The position numbers were made by a program, and so were the translations under genes. From Bipolaris cookei (lineage: Eukaryota; Ascomycota; Dothideomycetes; Pleosporales; Pleosporaceae), in assembly GCA_002286855.1 (NCBI GenBank), contig NRSV01000034.1, positions 124,001 through 188,000 on the forward strand: a DNA stretch of 64,000 nucleotides, in the 5' to 3' direction. Positions 1 through 11,542 of this stretch are shown one piece after another. The notes under the pieces are model-generated. The model made no database searches. It was not told the origin of the DNA and saw only the letters and a program-made list of their open reading frames with translations. Each line of letters opens with the position of its first letter. The stretch's first letter is position 1.

Positions 1-405
1 AATTTTCATGTAGCATAGTATTATCTTGATTCAGCAAAGTCATTGTGTTGGGAGGAGTATATGAGGTCATTCGTCACTGGCCCATGAGATGCCATACTAA
101 CGGCTAGATCTCTCCGCTTCAAGGATTCAGGTTGGAAAAATTAATCCCTTATAGCCAAACATACAACATCAATCTTTTCTTTGTCGTTGCTTAGTACTGG
201 TACCAGCTTGGCTTAATAGCTTGTTGGATTCGATGGCATTAGCACAGGAAGTGAAAGAGGATCCACGTGACATTTCGCGTCATTGATCGATAGTGATGAA
301 TCACGTTTCTTTGTGTTGCGCGTTAGATCCAGTGAGAGGCTGTATTCTGCTGCAAAACCTCTTTGGAACGTTTTAATTATTACGTCTAACAATCAAGCAT
401 TCTAG

Positions 406-837
406 GTGGTTCTGGCCCGCCAAGCCTATCGAGCACATGCAGTGATCAAGCTGCTCAGCTTGCTTGGCTTGCTCAGTGACAACGCTGGTGATGAGAATGG
501 TTCTAGCCGAGTCTTTTACGCAGGCGCCTCGGATTGGTGCTACCAGAAGCCAGGGTGTGAAATGCGGGCAATAATCAGCGGTTTGCTAGTTCAGGAGAAT
601 GCGGGGGCACCTGCGCCCCTTCCACATCGAGCCACCGCGCACTGCCACATGTTCCTATAGCTTCAATGTCCCCTTGGAACATGCTATGGAGACGGCGCCA
701 ACGCCTGTTGCTTTGCAAATCAGGTGCTTGACTACTATGATACGCATTACAAATGTCGCAATAGAAGCGGCCTCTTGACGGTCGTGGTACCTATTCTTGT
801 CAGCCACTGCAGCCAAGCCTCATGGCGATCGTCTTAA
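406..837 (+). pseudogene. possible remnant of a cysteine-rich protein gene
   Basis: One reading frame stays open across this stretch except for a single TAG at 658-660. Before the stop it encodes a segment containing SDWCYQKPGCEM. Straight after it come LQCPLGTCYGDGANACC and, further on, HYKC, and the frame closes with TAA at 835-837. The cysteine spacing (C-x4-C-x8-CC-x15-C) looks like a small disulfide-bonded secreted protein. There is no convincing ATG or signal peptide upstream; the frame opens just after a TAG at 403-405. The internal stop could lie in an unrecognised intron (CTATAG at 655-660 could be an acceptor) or be a disabling mutation. I do not recognise the family. This could be chance. 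Confidence 0.25.
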
Positions 838-1188
838 TTTCTGTACGAAGGATCTTGTTTTAGTGAGGAACCACCGAGCCCGTGCGCCAAGATTGACCAA
901 AACGTTGCCTTTCTTTCTCAAGATCATCACTCTCAGCCAGAAAGTTCGAGAGCAGGCTTGTGTAGAATAACTTGGATAGGTAAATCTCTTGTATCAAATT
1001 CCATCAATACACTGAGTGGTTATTTCGCTAGTTCACGTACGCGCGCAGCTGGCTTTGTGTCTAGATTGGATGCACGGACCGTATTTCTCCTCATTTAAAA
1101 CGAAGTCCTTCGCATTTCGAGCCCTCGCTTCGGCAGCGGGCAGGATAGGCCTCAGACCATCATCAATTTAAGGGTACCGGAAGAAACA

Positions 1189-1194
1189 TATAAG
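1189..1194 (+). promoter_or_regulatory. TATA-like box of the small secreted protein gene
   Basis: TATAAG lies 125 nt upstream of the ATG at 1319. It is followed by a pyrimidine-rich leader (CACTCG/TTTTACTCTCTTCGCTC) typical of highly expressed fungal genes. The assignment rests on position and motif only. Confidence 0.4.
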
Positions 1195-1318
1195 AACCCG
1201 AGCATGGCTGCTGAATACATCATCGCATTTCACATTCATTTATCAATACCATTCTAACACTCGTTTTACTCTCTTCGCTCTTTCCCTACAGTCCCACTGA
1301 CTCTTTATCTAAATCGAA

Positions 1319-1796
1319 ATGCGTTCCCAAATTGTCGCCGGTCTTGCCTTTGGCCTTGCCGCCATGGCTGCAGCAGCCCCAGCGGAGAACAATGCATCTG
1401 AAGAGCAAGTTACCATCGACGCTGCTGTGTTCGTTCGTGAAGATGCCAATGGCAACGACAACTGGGACGCCATCACCTCTGCTGGCTTCAGTCTGGTCAC
1501 TTCATCCGGCTCTGTTCGCTGCGAGACGCACGGTTTCCCGGAGCCATCCAAGGTGTTCAAGTGTGCCGAACCCGCATATTCTTTCGAGATCGCCAGCCGC
1601 CCTGGTTACAACCTCTACACCATCGCTGTCTCCCACAAAGTCTCGGACAGGTACGTCAATTCCTTTTCCCAGCGTCATCATACTTACTTTATTCAGTGTC
1701 ACTTTGACCGGTAAGGCCAATGTCGGCTGCAACGGCCCCATCCCGATGTCCTGCTCGCAAGTTGGCTCCAAGCAGGCCACTCTGACTGCTGCTTGA
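1319..1796 (+). CDS. small secreted four-cysteine protein, Alt a 1-like
   Basis: Two exons (1319-1650 and 1697-1796) flank a 46-nt intron with a GTACGT donor and ATTCAG acceptor. They encode 143 residues. Residues 1-19 (MRSQIVAGLAFGLAAMAAA) are a clear signal peptide. The mature protein has four cysteines, in RCETHG, FKCAEP, VGCNGP and MSCSQ. The spacing, and the order of hydrophobic strands ending in a CNGP..SC turn, resemble the Alt a 1/PevD1 beta-barrel family of Dothideomycete and Sordariomycete secreted proteins. Those are about 150 residues and have two disulfides. Similarity is by eye and distant; another four-cysteine effector-like family is possible. A TATA-like box lies 125 nt upstream. 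The gene stands alone, 1.4 kb from the convergent GMC gene. Confidence 0.8.
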
Positions 1797-2856
1797 GCGA
1801 CAAATATGGATAACGCAACAACTGAATCGGGACTTAGACAGCGGTACGTCGCATCTAGCCATATTTGTTAATCATAATATTATAGAGAGCAAATCAAGAT
1901 CTTGTCGGTTTCTTCTCACATTTCTCGTCATTGTTGCACATTGATGAAATTGTCCGAGATGTTGTACTGTCATCTAATGCATTTGTTTGCAAATCCGGTC
2001 AACACTACCAATATGAGAGAAAACCACACCATACACATATGCATAAAAATGAACAGTTTCCATGAATCTTACTGTGGAGAACCTTCGAAATCTCTAGATC
2101 GAAGTCATTGACCAGATAGTTCACAGAACCCATGTCCGGAGAATGGGGGCACTCATTGTCTTTAAGATGCTTTATTTTTTTAGCGATATTTACATTACCG
2201 TGATCTCGTATCGTCTCTGACTCTTACATGATGCGAGAGATATGAACCACATCCCGACACCCGACAAGAGAAAGCTTCATTCGTGTAGACTTTGTATCAG
2301 GCTATCTGCTTATCTGAGGAGCGGTAGTATCGGAAAATCGCAATCGAGATGACGATGCAGTGAATAATCAACGATAAAGGTGGAAAATCATCGGAGTCTG
2401 ATGATACTGGGGCGGATATATGTCAGATTCATTACGATAAGTAATTAAGATGCGTACAAAACGATGGATAGGTTGTTATGTTTGAATTCATCAAATATGG
2501 CTGTTGTGCTAGTAAGCCTCGAGAAAAAGTAAGCCGATGCAGCGTAGACGGTTGGGTGAATTGACTTGATATTTACTTCGCTACGATATGCTTCATTCAG
2601 CAGATGCTATGCTATGTGCTGGGATCTGAGGTTCCATTTGCCAGAGAGGGTGGTTGGTAGCTATCGCATACAACTATCTCCCTTGCAGGTACTAGACATT
2701 GACTCTTCAATCTGGACTCCACGGACGAGTGTATCTATTATACCAGGTGCAGCTTGGTTGTCTAGTCGTTCCACCACCACTGACGCAGCCATCGCTTCTT
2801 GATTCAAGCACTCGAGTCCGGGTTTGGAAGAAAATTAAGCTGTCGCAGACTATGCA
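1797..2856. other. intergenic, nothing recognised
   Basis: This is the AT-rich 3' flank of the secreted protein gene. The short open frames here show no codon bias, splice pattern or recognisable product. Confidence 0.5.
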
Positions 2857-2967
2857 AGGATATATCGATATGAATTACATCCGATGTTATGCCAGGACAT
2901 ATCGGCATGAATTACGGCCAACACTATGCCAGGATATATCGGCATGGACTACAGCCGATGTATGTCG
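2857..2967. repeat. 37-bp tandem repeat, three imperfect copies
   Basis: Units run 2857-2893, 2894-2930 and 2931-2967. Each begins AGGAYATATCGRYATG and the first two end TATGCC. The third unit diverges at its end. The repeat lies between the convergent ends of the secreted protein gene and the GMC gene. A further pair of near-identical 20-mers (ACCGCAC[G/C]TACGCGTGCGAC) lies just downstream at about 3088 and 3129. Confidence 0.7.
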
Positions 2968-3182
2968 ATATTCTACATGCAACAAGCCCCTGCAATGGTC
3001 GTGTACAAAAGACAGTTGTAGAAAGCACAACATAAAAGACATGTAGAAGATCACACATACAAGACACACAATACACACATCAATTCACCGCACGTACGCG
3101 TGCGACAAACAACAACCTTCATTTTCTCACCGCACCTACGCGTGCGACATAAGTATATTAAATTCCAGGACATCTACAGCCA

Positions 3183-5148
3183 CTAAGTATATTTTGCCTT
3201 GATCATATCCGCCGCCTTTTCAGCAACAGCATACAAAGTGGAAGCCAGATGACCGCAGACCTGGAACGGGAGTACGGACGCATCAACGACGCGAACATTG
3301 CTGGTACCGTGTACCGTGAGAGTGGTATCGACAACCCCTCCGAGATCTTTGGGCATCATGGCAGCAGTGCCGACGTAGTGGAAGTTGGAACGATCTTTTC
3401 ATATATCAGTCAAGTTGCTCGATTTGATTAACCTTCAGGAAAGCATAATGGGAACTTACAAGTAGACTTGAACCACTGAGCCCAGTCGGCATCAGATGCA
3501 TTTCTCGAGACCTTGCTGAGTCCAGGGGTGACTTCTCCTATGAGCAAGTCAGAGAAAGGAGCAGTGTTGGTAAATGCACGCGCCAATTTCGCGGTTCCTA
3601 CTTGCTGCTGTACGTCATAATCCAACATGAAGTAGTTGGGGTTGATGTGCGCAGGCTCGGTGGCGTTGAAAGAGTTGATGTGGATGCTACCGCGCGAGAA
3701 CGGAAGAAGGCCCCAGTACTCCACCGTAAGGTCTGCAGTGGCAGCAGGCGCAACTATGATCTCAGCGATTGGGATCTTTTTCGTGAAGATCAAGTCGTAT
3801 TGGACCTTGAAGAGTTTCTCGGTGACATCGGCGCTAATGACACCACTGCTGTTAGCAGTCCTCTCCGCATACTTGCGGATGGATTTCGCAATGGTTTCGT
3901 TGAAAGTATCAACTTTCTGTCCGAAAATATCGTCAACATTCGCATAGGCTGCGTAGCCCGCAAGCCCTGTGAGGTTTGTAGTGTTCTTCATCGTGTACAT
4001 CATATCCGTGGTGGTTTGGTCCTGGAGGTTTTCGCCGACGAAGGGCAAGTCGACAACGACATCAACACTGGCCTTCTTCAGAATACTTTGGCTATTGTCA
4101 GCTTTCGATCCACAAGTATCTCAGGTATGGTGTATACATACGCAGGGTTTCCGACACCGGACTTTTCCAATAGCAATGGTGACATAAGACTTCCAGCCGA
4201 GAGAATTATTTCGCGATTGGCAAGGATTGTAGAGGTGCCGTTGCAAGTGGTGAAGACTACACCACTCGCTTTAGGCGGGCTGCCCTTGGTCGTTGGGTGC
4301 CAAACCATTTTTTCGGCTTTGGAGTTCAAGTAGATATCCAGGTTGGGCCTTTTCGAAACAGGCCAGTAGTATGCACGTCCAGCATCTTCTCGCACGTTCT
4401 TGGCCCTGTCAATCGATTTGGGAAAGACAGTGAATCCACGCATGGAGCCTGCATTTGGCTCGCGGTTGAAATCTAGACCCAACGCACTAAAGGATTGGTT
4501 TACTGGCGAGATGACCTCCTCCCCCATCATGTTAGTAGTCCAGCCAACGTTGAGAGGACCAGATGTACCGTGAACTTTTGGATCATATGAGGCGCCAAGA
4601 AGAATCTGATCCTCGGTTGGAGGCTGAATGTATTCGCTTTTGAGGTAGTATCGCATCAGATCTTCCCAGTTCCAGCCTTTGTTTCCAATTTGTTCCCAGG
4701 CATCGATCTGGGATGTCTCCGCTCGCAGATAGGTCATACCTGGGGGCCATGAGTTTTAGTAAAGCATCTCCTCAGAAGTCGTTTCGTACGAACCATTGAT
4801 ATCGCTAGTGCCACCTAGAGCCTTTCCAGCTCGAAGAGTCTGAGTAGCGCCATTGGCATACTGCTGAGGCGCACTTTGGTATTGCCAGTCAATGTCAGTG
4901 CCCAATGCGGCGCCGTATTTGGATGTGTCAGTCACGTTAGTGTTGTATAACTCAAAATCTCCAGCTTCTATGATTGCGACGCTAACATTAAAGTCTTCGG
5001 ACAGCCTATTTGCGACAACGAGCCCTGACGTTCCTCCGCCGATGACAACATAATCGTATCGAGTGTTGTGTTCCGGGGCTCCTCTTACGTTCTCAGCCAG
5101 AGCGAAAGCTGCTGGAGCTACTGCAAGTAAAGATACTATAGAATGCAT
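3183..5148 (-). CDS. secreted GMC-family FAD oxidoreductase (AA3)
   Basis: On the minus strand, exons 5148-4794, 4739-4142, 4085-3460 and 3394-3183, with introns of 54, 56 and 65 nt, give 596 residues with no internal stop. Residues 1-18 form a signal peptide. The ADP-binding motif YDYVVIGGGTSGLVVANRL follows at 31-49. Other family signatures are GKALGGTSDINGMTYLRAE, VDLPFVGENLQDQ and the C-terminal NFHYVGTAAMMP with VDASVLPFQVCGH. The histidines in FHYVGT and VCGH occupy the two catalytic positions of the family, so the enzyme looks active. GMC enzymes oxidise alcohols or sugars with FAD and often release H2O2. The substrate cannot be told from sequence. The promoter side faces a 1.2-kb gene-free stretch. 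Confidence 0.92.
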
Positions 5149-6349
5149 AATTAGACAAGAAGGTTGTTGTGCGTGTATACGAAGAGTGCACTGATGGGAA
5201 CGGGGTACTGCTAGTTATATCAATGAAGCCCAACTTATCTCCCCTGTCGCAACTTTTCGAACCTGGAAAACCTGACAGCCCCCTGATATCATGTTTGTCA
5301 AAAGGTCGTTGTTTTTACCAACAGATTTGTAAACACAATGTTCTCCACCGGACTCCCTGTTCATGTCGTTTTCGGCCAAAAACGGCGATGCTTGGCGAAA
5401 TTTCCAGAAACCACTAACTTTATCAGGCGAAAAGATTTTTTTCTATCCCTGCGGTCAATCTGCGACAGACCAGACCGCCGATAAAAATACTTCCCCATGA
5501 CGTATATTTCATTGCTGACGGAATGCTTTGTTATGTGGCCGAGGGTTCACGCCATGAGGGATTGGTATCAAATGAATGCGACTGCACGAATCGAAGAGTT
5601 TCTTGGGTTTGCACACATATGAAGTAATTAGCTGTTCAAATTGATCGTAGTCTATTTTTATGCATAGCTGGCGAAGTTTCATAAGAGCTGTTTCGGCAAT
5701 CTGGTCAATGCCTGTCATTGTTACGTTATCACTTGATCCACAGAATCACATTCTGCTTTTCGGTGATAAATGCTTGGTTGCAGAAGCGTCAATCACCTTC
5801 ATTGGCTTGCCGTCTAACAAAGCATGTTCTGTTCCGTGCCATGGTAAAGACGTCATACCTTCTTGATCGAATTATTGTCGTTATTTAAGTGCATTTCTAG
5901 TGAAATACATTATAGGTCTGGGCTTATTTACCCTGCGCCCGTAGAGTGCCCCTTGGGCCGACTTCCGTCTCGGGTTCATTGCATCAACTTTGGGCGTTGG
6001 CATCTTGAGTTCTCGTAAAGTTGCGCAACAGATGATCGCCTTCACCTGTATCATATACCCATGATGTCTTTTGCTTTTCAGCAGTTCTTCTATGGCTGCC
6101 AGTTTCAGTAGGAGAGCGCTGACTTTCCCAGTAATAGTGTAGTCCCTGCGATGCAATTGGGGTGTTGTTTCCGTGTTTTATGAGAGGGGTCGCTCGAATA
6201 CAAGATTACATATAAAAACATCATTATTTGGGATATGGATAAAGAGAGTTATGCAGGAACAAACGACTAGGGCGGGACGGAATAGTAGCATTTGTTACTG
6301 TTTGATCTACCAACCTTTGCAGGCGAGAAACAAGGTGGTTTATAAGGCT
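5149..6349. other. intergenic, 5' flank of the GMC gene
   Basis: Only short frames without spliceable continuation or family signatures are present. The region separates the GMC gene from the first transposon remnant. Confidence 0.5.
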
Positions 6350-7760
6350 TCAGGTCTTGCGACTAGCTCCCGCATTGGCGCCTTTTAGCTGCAGCTTTGC
6401 TGAAAAAAACACTGGCAGCAACGTCGCGTAGGAGGTGCTCAAGAAGCACGATGTAGACAAAGGGCTCTTGCGCTTGAATTTGGCGGACAGTTTTTGGTGT
6501 AACTTACGCAGCGTCCCCGGGTCGTGGGTTCTCTGGCTCTGGTGTTGTGTCCCAGTCAAGCTCATCGCACTCTCCTCGCGCGCCGACGACAGCGGCGTGC
6601 GCTCAATTGCTCGCCCTGTAGCGCCATCCGAACTTGTGTGAAGCGCTGCAGTGGCCGTAGGCATGACGGTGGTGAGCCTAAAGGCGGCGAAGAACTTTGT
6701 ATGCGCAGTGTCGTCTGTCGCAACTGAGCTAGCGGTGGTGTGGCGCATTCGTGCTCGCTGTCCGTGTAGCGCAGCTGTAACTGATCAATTCGAAGCTCTG
6801 GCTTCCACGGAGCAGGACCAGTTCGCCAACAGCTGCTCTATACAGTGGTGCGCGTGAAGGTAAGACGCCAGATCTCAGCAAGAGTCGTTAGAAAGTCTGC
6901 CTTGTTGATGTCTTTTGAGCCGGTGCGAGACGCCAACTCTAAGCAGCGGCCGTGGTACCACCTGAGTGGCTGAAAACAGCTAACGTTAAGTGGTTGGAGG
7001 AGGTGTGTAGCGTGCGGTGGCACCGCGAAGAGCCGTATATGCTGCTGCTCAGCATATTGAATAAACCCTCTAGTTGAGTGAGAGCCATGTCTTTCTACGA
7101 GTAGTAGTTGCCACACGTCAGTAGACCGCTGCTTCGTCTGGCGATCAAAGTGCTTCAACCACGAGAGTGTAAGCTGATCGTTGCTATAGCCACTCTTTGA
7201 GGTCGCAACTAGATTGTTGTTAGGTAGATTTTCTACCCACTGCTCTATAGTTGTTGCTGCCTTAATAATAACGATTGGCTTAATTGCAAAGCTAGTAGAA
7301 CAGACGCATTTAATGAAGGTAATAAGCTCGCGGTTATCGGTGTTAGCGATCAAGACTTGTTGGCTGCTAGTGCTGTATATATACTGGCTACTTGCGACCT
7401 CAATCTGGTAAGTAGTCTTACCTATATTATATATATCGTCAGGTTACACGCCAAACTGCTCTCTAGTAGCTTGAGGCTGCTCGAACTACTGCCGTAACGC
7501 GTTAGGTTGTTGCGCCAGTACGCGCTGTGCTTCCTCCTAACGCGGCGGTACTTTTGATGTCTCCGTAGCTAGTGTCGCGCCTATTTATTACCGAGTGGTG
7601 GCGATAACGTATCTGGTCCTATATATGACTCTTGAAGTAACGCGTAGGCTTGTTGCGCGATTATGTGGTGATGTACAACGCCAATGGCATTGATTGCGTC
7701 GAGATAGCGCTTACTAGCAAGATCTTGGGTGTCGTTCAGCTAGCAATTGGTTGGCTTTTT
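6350..7760 (-). mobile_element. P1: old degenerate pogo-type transposon remnant
   Basis: A 171-residue frame at 6838-7353 on the minus strand carries the DDE_1 transposase order seen in the other copies: a YNIGKTTYQ-like block just upstream (expected NFDETGF), LSWLKHFD, LLLVERHGSH (expected LLILDGHESH) and LLQPLNVSCFQPL (expected LLQPLDVGCFAPL). All three catalytic aspartate positions are altered, so it is dead. A basic, frameshifted tail extends to about 6350 and N-terminal debris to about 7760. No TIRs could be found, so the limits are approximate. It is the most decayed pogo copy of the window. Confidence 0.7.
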
Positions 7761-8189
7761 GTCGCTGCGCGTAGGCGCGCTATTGTAGGCGCGGAGGAGA
7801 CGTTTGTAGCCCGGTAAAGCTCGGTGCCGAGGCTGTGGAAATGCTGAATACAACCAAGATTCTGCTCACACGAGCAAGTTGAAAGATACCTACCCTACCA
7901 AGCTTTCTTGCCATGCAAGCTTGTGCAGATAAGACTTTGCTTAGCGTTGCCGTGCCGCCAATCATCGCCAACTCCATATCTTCGCCCGTGTTCCCTCACG
8001 GAGGAGGGGCACAGATTCGGACTGGTACGAGGGCCGGACTCGTCAAGTGTCCCCATATGGAATCACCAATTCCTGTGCCACGCGGCTTCCCCACGTACGA
8101 TATGAACCTGTCGTTGACACATTTATAGGTTGTTCACCTGTTTGCAGTTGCGACTCATTCCTCCTGAGACCCTAGCTGATCTGCCCAAG
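7761..8189. other. 5' flank of the permease gene
   Basis: This segment lies between the P1 debris and the permease start. It holds only short frames. A frame-extending ATG at 8130 would add 20 residues to the permease, but MSSDEEAG at 8190 is the more typical start. Confidence 0.4.
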
Positions 8190-9755
8190 ATGTCGTCTGA
8201 CGAGGAAGCCGGTGCGTACGCCAAGACAGCTCAAATCAACGAAAAGAACCTCAATCACACCAGCCCGCCCAATGTCGAGCTGTACAACAGTGCCTACGTC
8301 AAGCAAGATAACGGTATCCTCTCTCGTCTTCGAAGCATCGAATCAAGCCTGGATGCCAAGCTTGGTATCGAATCGGAGGCCATCAAGAGGAAGCTGCCAG
8401 AAGAGAAGAAACCAGTCCGCTTCCATGAACAGCTTACCATGTTCTGTCTCTGGGCCTCCGGCACGATGAACACGTCCTGTTTTGCGACTGGCTTCCTCGG
8501 CTGGGAATTCGGATTGTCCCTCAAACAGTCCATCGTCATCATCATCTTTGCCTCGATCCTGGGAGGCGCTCTCACTGGATTCGCAGCCACCTTTGGCGCC
8601 GTCACTGGTCTTCGACAGATTTCTGCTTCCCGATATAGCTTCGGTTGGTGGCCAAACAAGATCATCGCTCTCCTTAATGCTATCGTGCAAATCGGCTGGT
8701 CTGCAGTCGCTTGCATCACTGCAGGTCTAGCCCTCGATGCTGTTGCAGACGGTCACCTCTCTCTTGTCGTGGGCATCATCATTTTGGCGGTAGTCGCTCT
8801 CGTAATCTCCTTCGTCGGCCTCAGTGCGATCCTGGTCTACGAGCGATATGCTTGGATAGTCTTCTTTATCATCTTCATGATCTTTATCGGCGAGGCAGGC
8901 AAATATGCCGACAACACAACTCCTGCAAGTGTGTCTGGAGTCAACCAATCTGGCGCTGTCTTGAGCCTCATCGCCATCATCTACGGCAGCTCCTGCTCGT
9001 GGTGCACCATGGCCTCCGACTATTACGTACACTATCCTGCTAACATCTCACGAGCTAAAGTCTTCCTGATGACAACCTTTGGCATCGCGATTCCGACTAG
9101 CATTGGCATGGTCGCTGGCGCGGTCGTGGCATCTGCGCTCAACAACAAGCCAGAATGGAAGACGACCTACGAAGATGATGGCATTGGCTTCTTGATCCAG
9201 GAATTTCTCTACCCACGAGGATTCGCCAAATTCCTCCTTGCCCTGCTTGTGCTCTCGGGAATCAACAACAACGTGATTAGCATCTACAGCGCTGCTATTT
9301 CTTGCCAGCAATTTGCTCGCCCATTCTCAAAGATTCCTCGATTTATTTGGACCTTCCTTGTCTTTGTCTGCGTCCTCGCTCTTGCTCTAGGTGGACGCGA
9401 AAAGCTCAATGCTTATCTCCAGAACTTCTTGGGTATTCTTGGATACTGGTGCACTTCATACTTCGTCATCCTCTTCTCCGAGCACTTCGTCTTCCGTGGC
9501 GGCAATTTTAATAATTACGACCTCGATGGGTGGAATCATCCCGACAGATTACCGTTGGGCCTTGCGGCTGGTACTTCATTTGGTTTGGGCGTCATTGGCT
9601 GGTTCATGGGCATGGATCAGACATGGTTTGTTGGACCTGTCGCCAAATTGATTGGCACGACCGGTGGTGATGTTGGTAATGAGATGACACTTGTGATCAC
9701 TCTAGTCACCTTTATTCCTCTCAGATTTCTCGAGAAGAAATATATAGGCCGTTGA
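8190..9755 (+). CDS. NCS1-family purine-cytosine permease (Fcy-type)
   Basis: A single exon encodes 521 residues from the ATG at 8190. About 90 polar residues form the N-terminal cytoplasmic tail. About twelve hydrophobic segments follow. Characteristic Fcy-type stretches are FCLWASGTMNTSCFATGFLGWEFGLS, the glycine-rich GAVTGLRQISASRYSFGWWPNK, SCSWCTMASDYYVHYP and a final FLEKKY. Fcy proteins are plasma-membrane proton symporters for cytosine, adenine, guanine or hypoxanthine. The length matches the family (about 500-530). It is isolated between P1 and P2, yet its frame is fully open and shows no RIP-like stops. Upstream ATG 8130 is in frame but less likely. Confidence 0.93.
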   Translation: MSSDEEAGAYAKTAQINEKNLNHTSPPNVELYNSAYVKQDNGILSRLRSIESSLDAKLGIESEAIKRKLPEEKKPVRFHEQLTMFCLWASGTMNTSCFATGFLGWEFGLSLKQSIVIIIFASILGGALTGFAATFGAVTGLRQISASRYSFGWWPNKIIALLNAIVQIGWSAVACITAGLALDAVADGHLSLVVGIIILAVVALVISFVGLSAILVYERYAWIVFFIIFMIFIGEAGKYADNTTPASVSGVNQSGAVLSLIAIIYGSSCSWCTMASDYYVHYPANISRAKVFLMTTFGIAIPTSIGMVAGAVVASALNNKPEWKTTYEDDGIGFLIQEFLYPRGFAKFLLALLVLSGINNNVISIYSAAISCQQFARPFSKIPRFIWTFLVFVCVLALALGGREKLNAYLQNFLGILGYWCTSYFVILFSEHFVFRGGNFNNYDLDGWNHPDRLPLGLAAGTSFGLGVIGWFMGMDQTWFVGPVAKLIGTTGGDVGNEMTLVITLVTFIPLRFLEKKYIGR

Positions 9756-10405
9756 GCTCAATAGACGTAATATCTACTCCGTGCTTTGCTCCTTTGTAAG
9801 GTGGCACAACTTAACCGACCTGAATTTCTAGCTTCACTTCACCATATTTCCTAGCCTACAATCACGTGCGCTGTGTTCTGTCCTCTTTCTTATCATAATA
9901 TCGCCTTCCGCGCAAGGTCCTGGCAATAACGGGTCGGCCGTCCAAGGTATTCGCCGGCTTCTTACGGGAGAAGCTATCTCGGTCAAGTTGGATACAAATT
10001 TGTCTCTCTGGATCGGCTTTACTGCGCCACACAGTGGCCTGCGCAAACCACCGTACCCTCTTCAACGTTGTTGAATCGAGCGGAATCAGGTATGAAGTTA
10101 CTGATGTATTATCGCTACATAAGAAAAACTATTGTGGAAGTATCAAAAACCCAATGAAATCCTTTCACTGCCGTTCGTACACTGGCACAATCTAGGCAAC
10201 CCAATGTAGGTGCTCGAAACGGGTTAGTACCAGTCGCTCTTAAAACTACACGGGCTAGGGCGAGATAGCTGAACGCGGTAGTCTGTGTGATTGTCTAAAT
10301 CTACTTCGTGTGTATATGCGCTAGCTTGCCCCACTTGCTAGTATGGGGGAAAGATCGGAGATGGATGGCTTGACCGCACTCATCGCTTGATCCTGTAACA
10401 AGATA
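9756..10405. other. intergenic, nothing recognised
   Basis: This is the 3' flank of the permease up to the left TIR of P2. It holds no frame with a recognisable product. Confidence 0.5.
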
Positions 10406-11484
10406 ACGTGGTTCACAAGCGAGTCGAACACGCCTCATCAGCGCGTAAACGTCGACACTATAACGCGTAATGTCTCAACAACGCACTGCTCAAACTTCCT
10501 ATACTGAAGTAGATATTCAGTTCGCTCTTTTTGATATCCAATCACAACGTGTTCAAAGCCAAAACTTGCTCTCTCAATCTATAACGTGCCTCGAAGTACT
10601 TTTTTTGACCGACGCGCTGGAAAGCGCCCCCGACGCGACTGTGAAGCGAACTCAAAGCGCCTAAATAAGCTAGAAGAGGAGGCTATAGTTAGACGTATTC
10701 TGGAAGATTCTGCGCGAGTATTTGCGCCTACGAAGGCTGAAGTTCGAGCAATGGCTAATAAACTCCTGCATGAGCGCGCCAGCAACCTTGTTGGCAAGAA
10801 CTGGGTTGACAACTTCGTTAAGCGAAATCCTGAGGTCAAAACCCGCTGGAGCCGTCCTTATGATCACCAGTGAGCTGCCTGCGAAGATCCAGCAGCTATT
10901 AAGCGCTAGTTTGACCTAGTCGAGGCGACGAAGCAGAAGTGGGGTATTGTGGACGACGATATCTATAACTTTGACGAAACTGGCTTTATGATGGGCAAGA
11001 TTTTATCACAATTAGTTATCAAAACGTCTGAAGGATATGGCAAGAAGAAGCGGATACAGCCAGGCAACTGTGAGTGGGTTATTGTGATCCAAGGCGTGGG
11101 TGCGTCGGGTCGCCGGCTACTCTTCAAGAGGCTCTAGACGAATCAAACAAGCGTAAGAGCCGCAAGCGTCAATACGTGCGGACAGAAGAGACTTTTACTG
11201 TTGGTGAGGTACAAGAAGTATTAGCTGAATAGGCGGGTAGCAGTCGTGGCGACGGCGAGAGCGCGTGGAAGAGGGTGCGAGGAGAGAGGCGGTGCGGGCG
11301 TTGCAAACAGACTGGACACAACGCTCGTACCTGCGCAGTTGAGATAGATAGTGCAAGTAATAGTAGTGATTCTGATAATTAATTTAGTATATCGCAATAG
11401 TCTATTGACTGTGATAAAAGTGCGTAATATTGTGTTGACGTTGACGCGCTGGTGAGGCGTGTCCGACTCGCTTGTGAACCATGC
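10406..11484 (+). mobile_element. P2: internally deleted pogo-type element with TIRs
   Basis: The left end (ACGTGGTTCACAAGCGAGTC) and the reverse complement of the right end (GCATGGTTCACAAGCGAGTC) match over about 52 bp with a few mismatches, and TA flanks both sides (10404-10405 and 11485-11486). The length is 1079 bp, against 1.82 kb for the related P8. Inside, the transposase N-terminus (start at 10470, frameshift near 10585) runs through DDIYNFDETGF and GASGRRLL at about 11120. It then jumps directly to the C-terminal SRKRQYVRTEETFTVG and zinc knuckle CGRCKQTGHNARTC. The catalytic core is deleted. Stops at 10871 (TGA for CGA) and 10907 (TAG for TGG) disable what is left. Confidence 0.9.
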
Positions 11485-11542
11485 TATAAGCCAATATAAA
11501 TTTTGAGAACCAGATTGTCTCCATCAAAATATAAACCAGCAA

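Noticed and set aside
3602..4333. 243-codon plus-strand open frame
   Set aside because: It lies antisense to the GMC gene, whose splice sites, motifs and length are convincing.
8294..9311. Several 85-140 codon minus-strand frames
   Set aside because: They are shadows of the permease coding sequence, with no product of their own.
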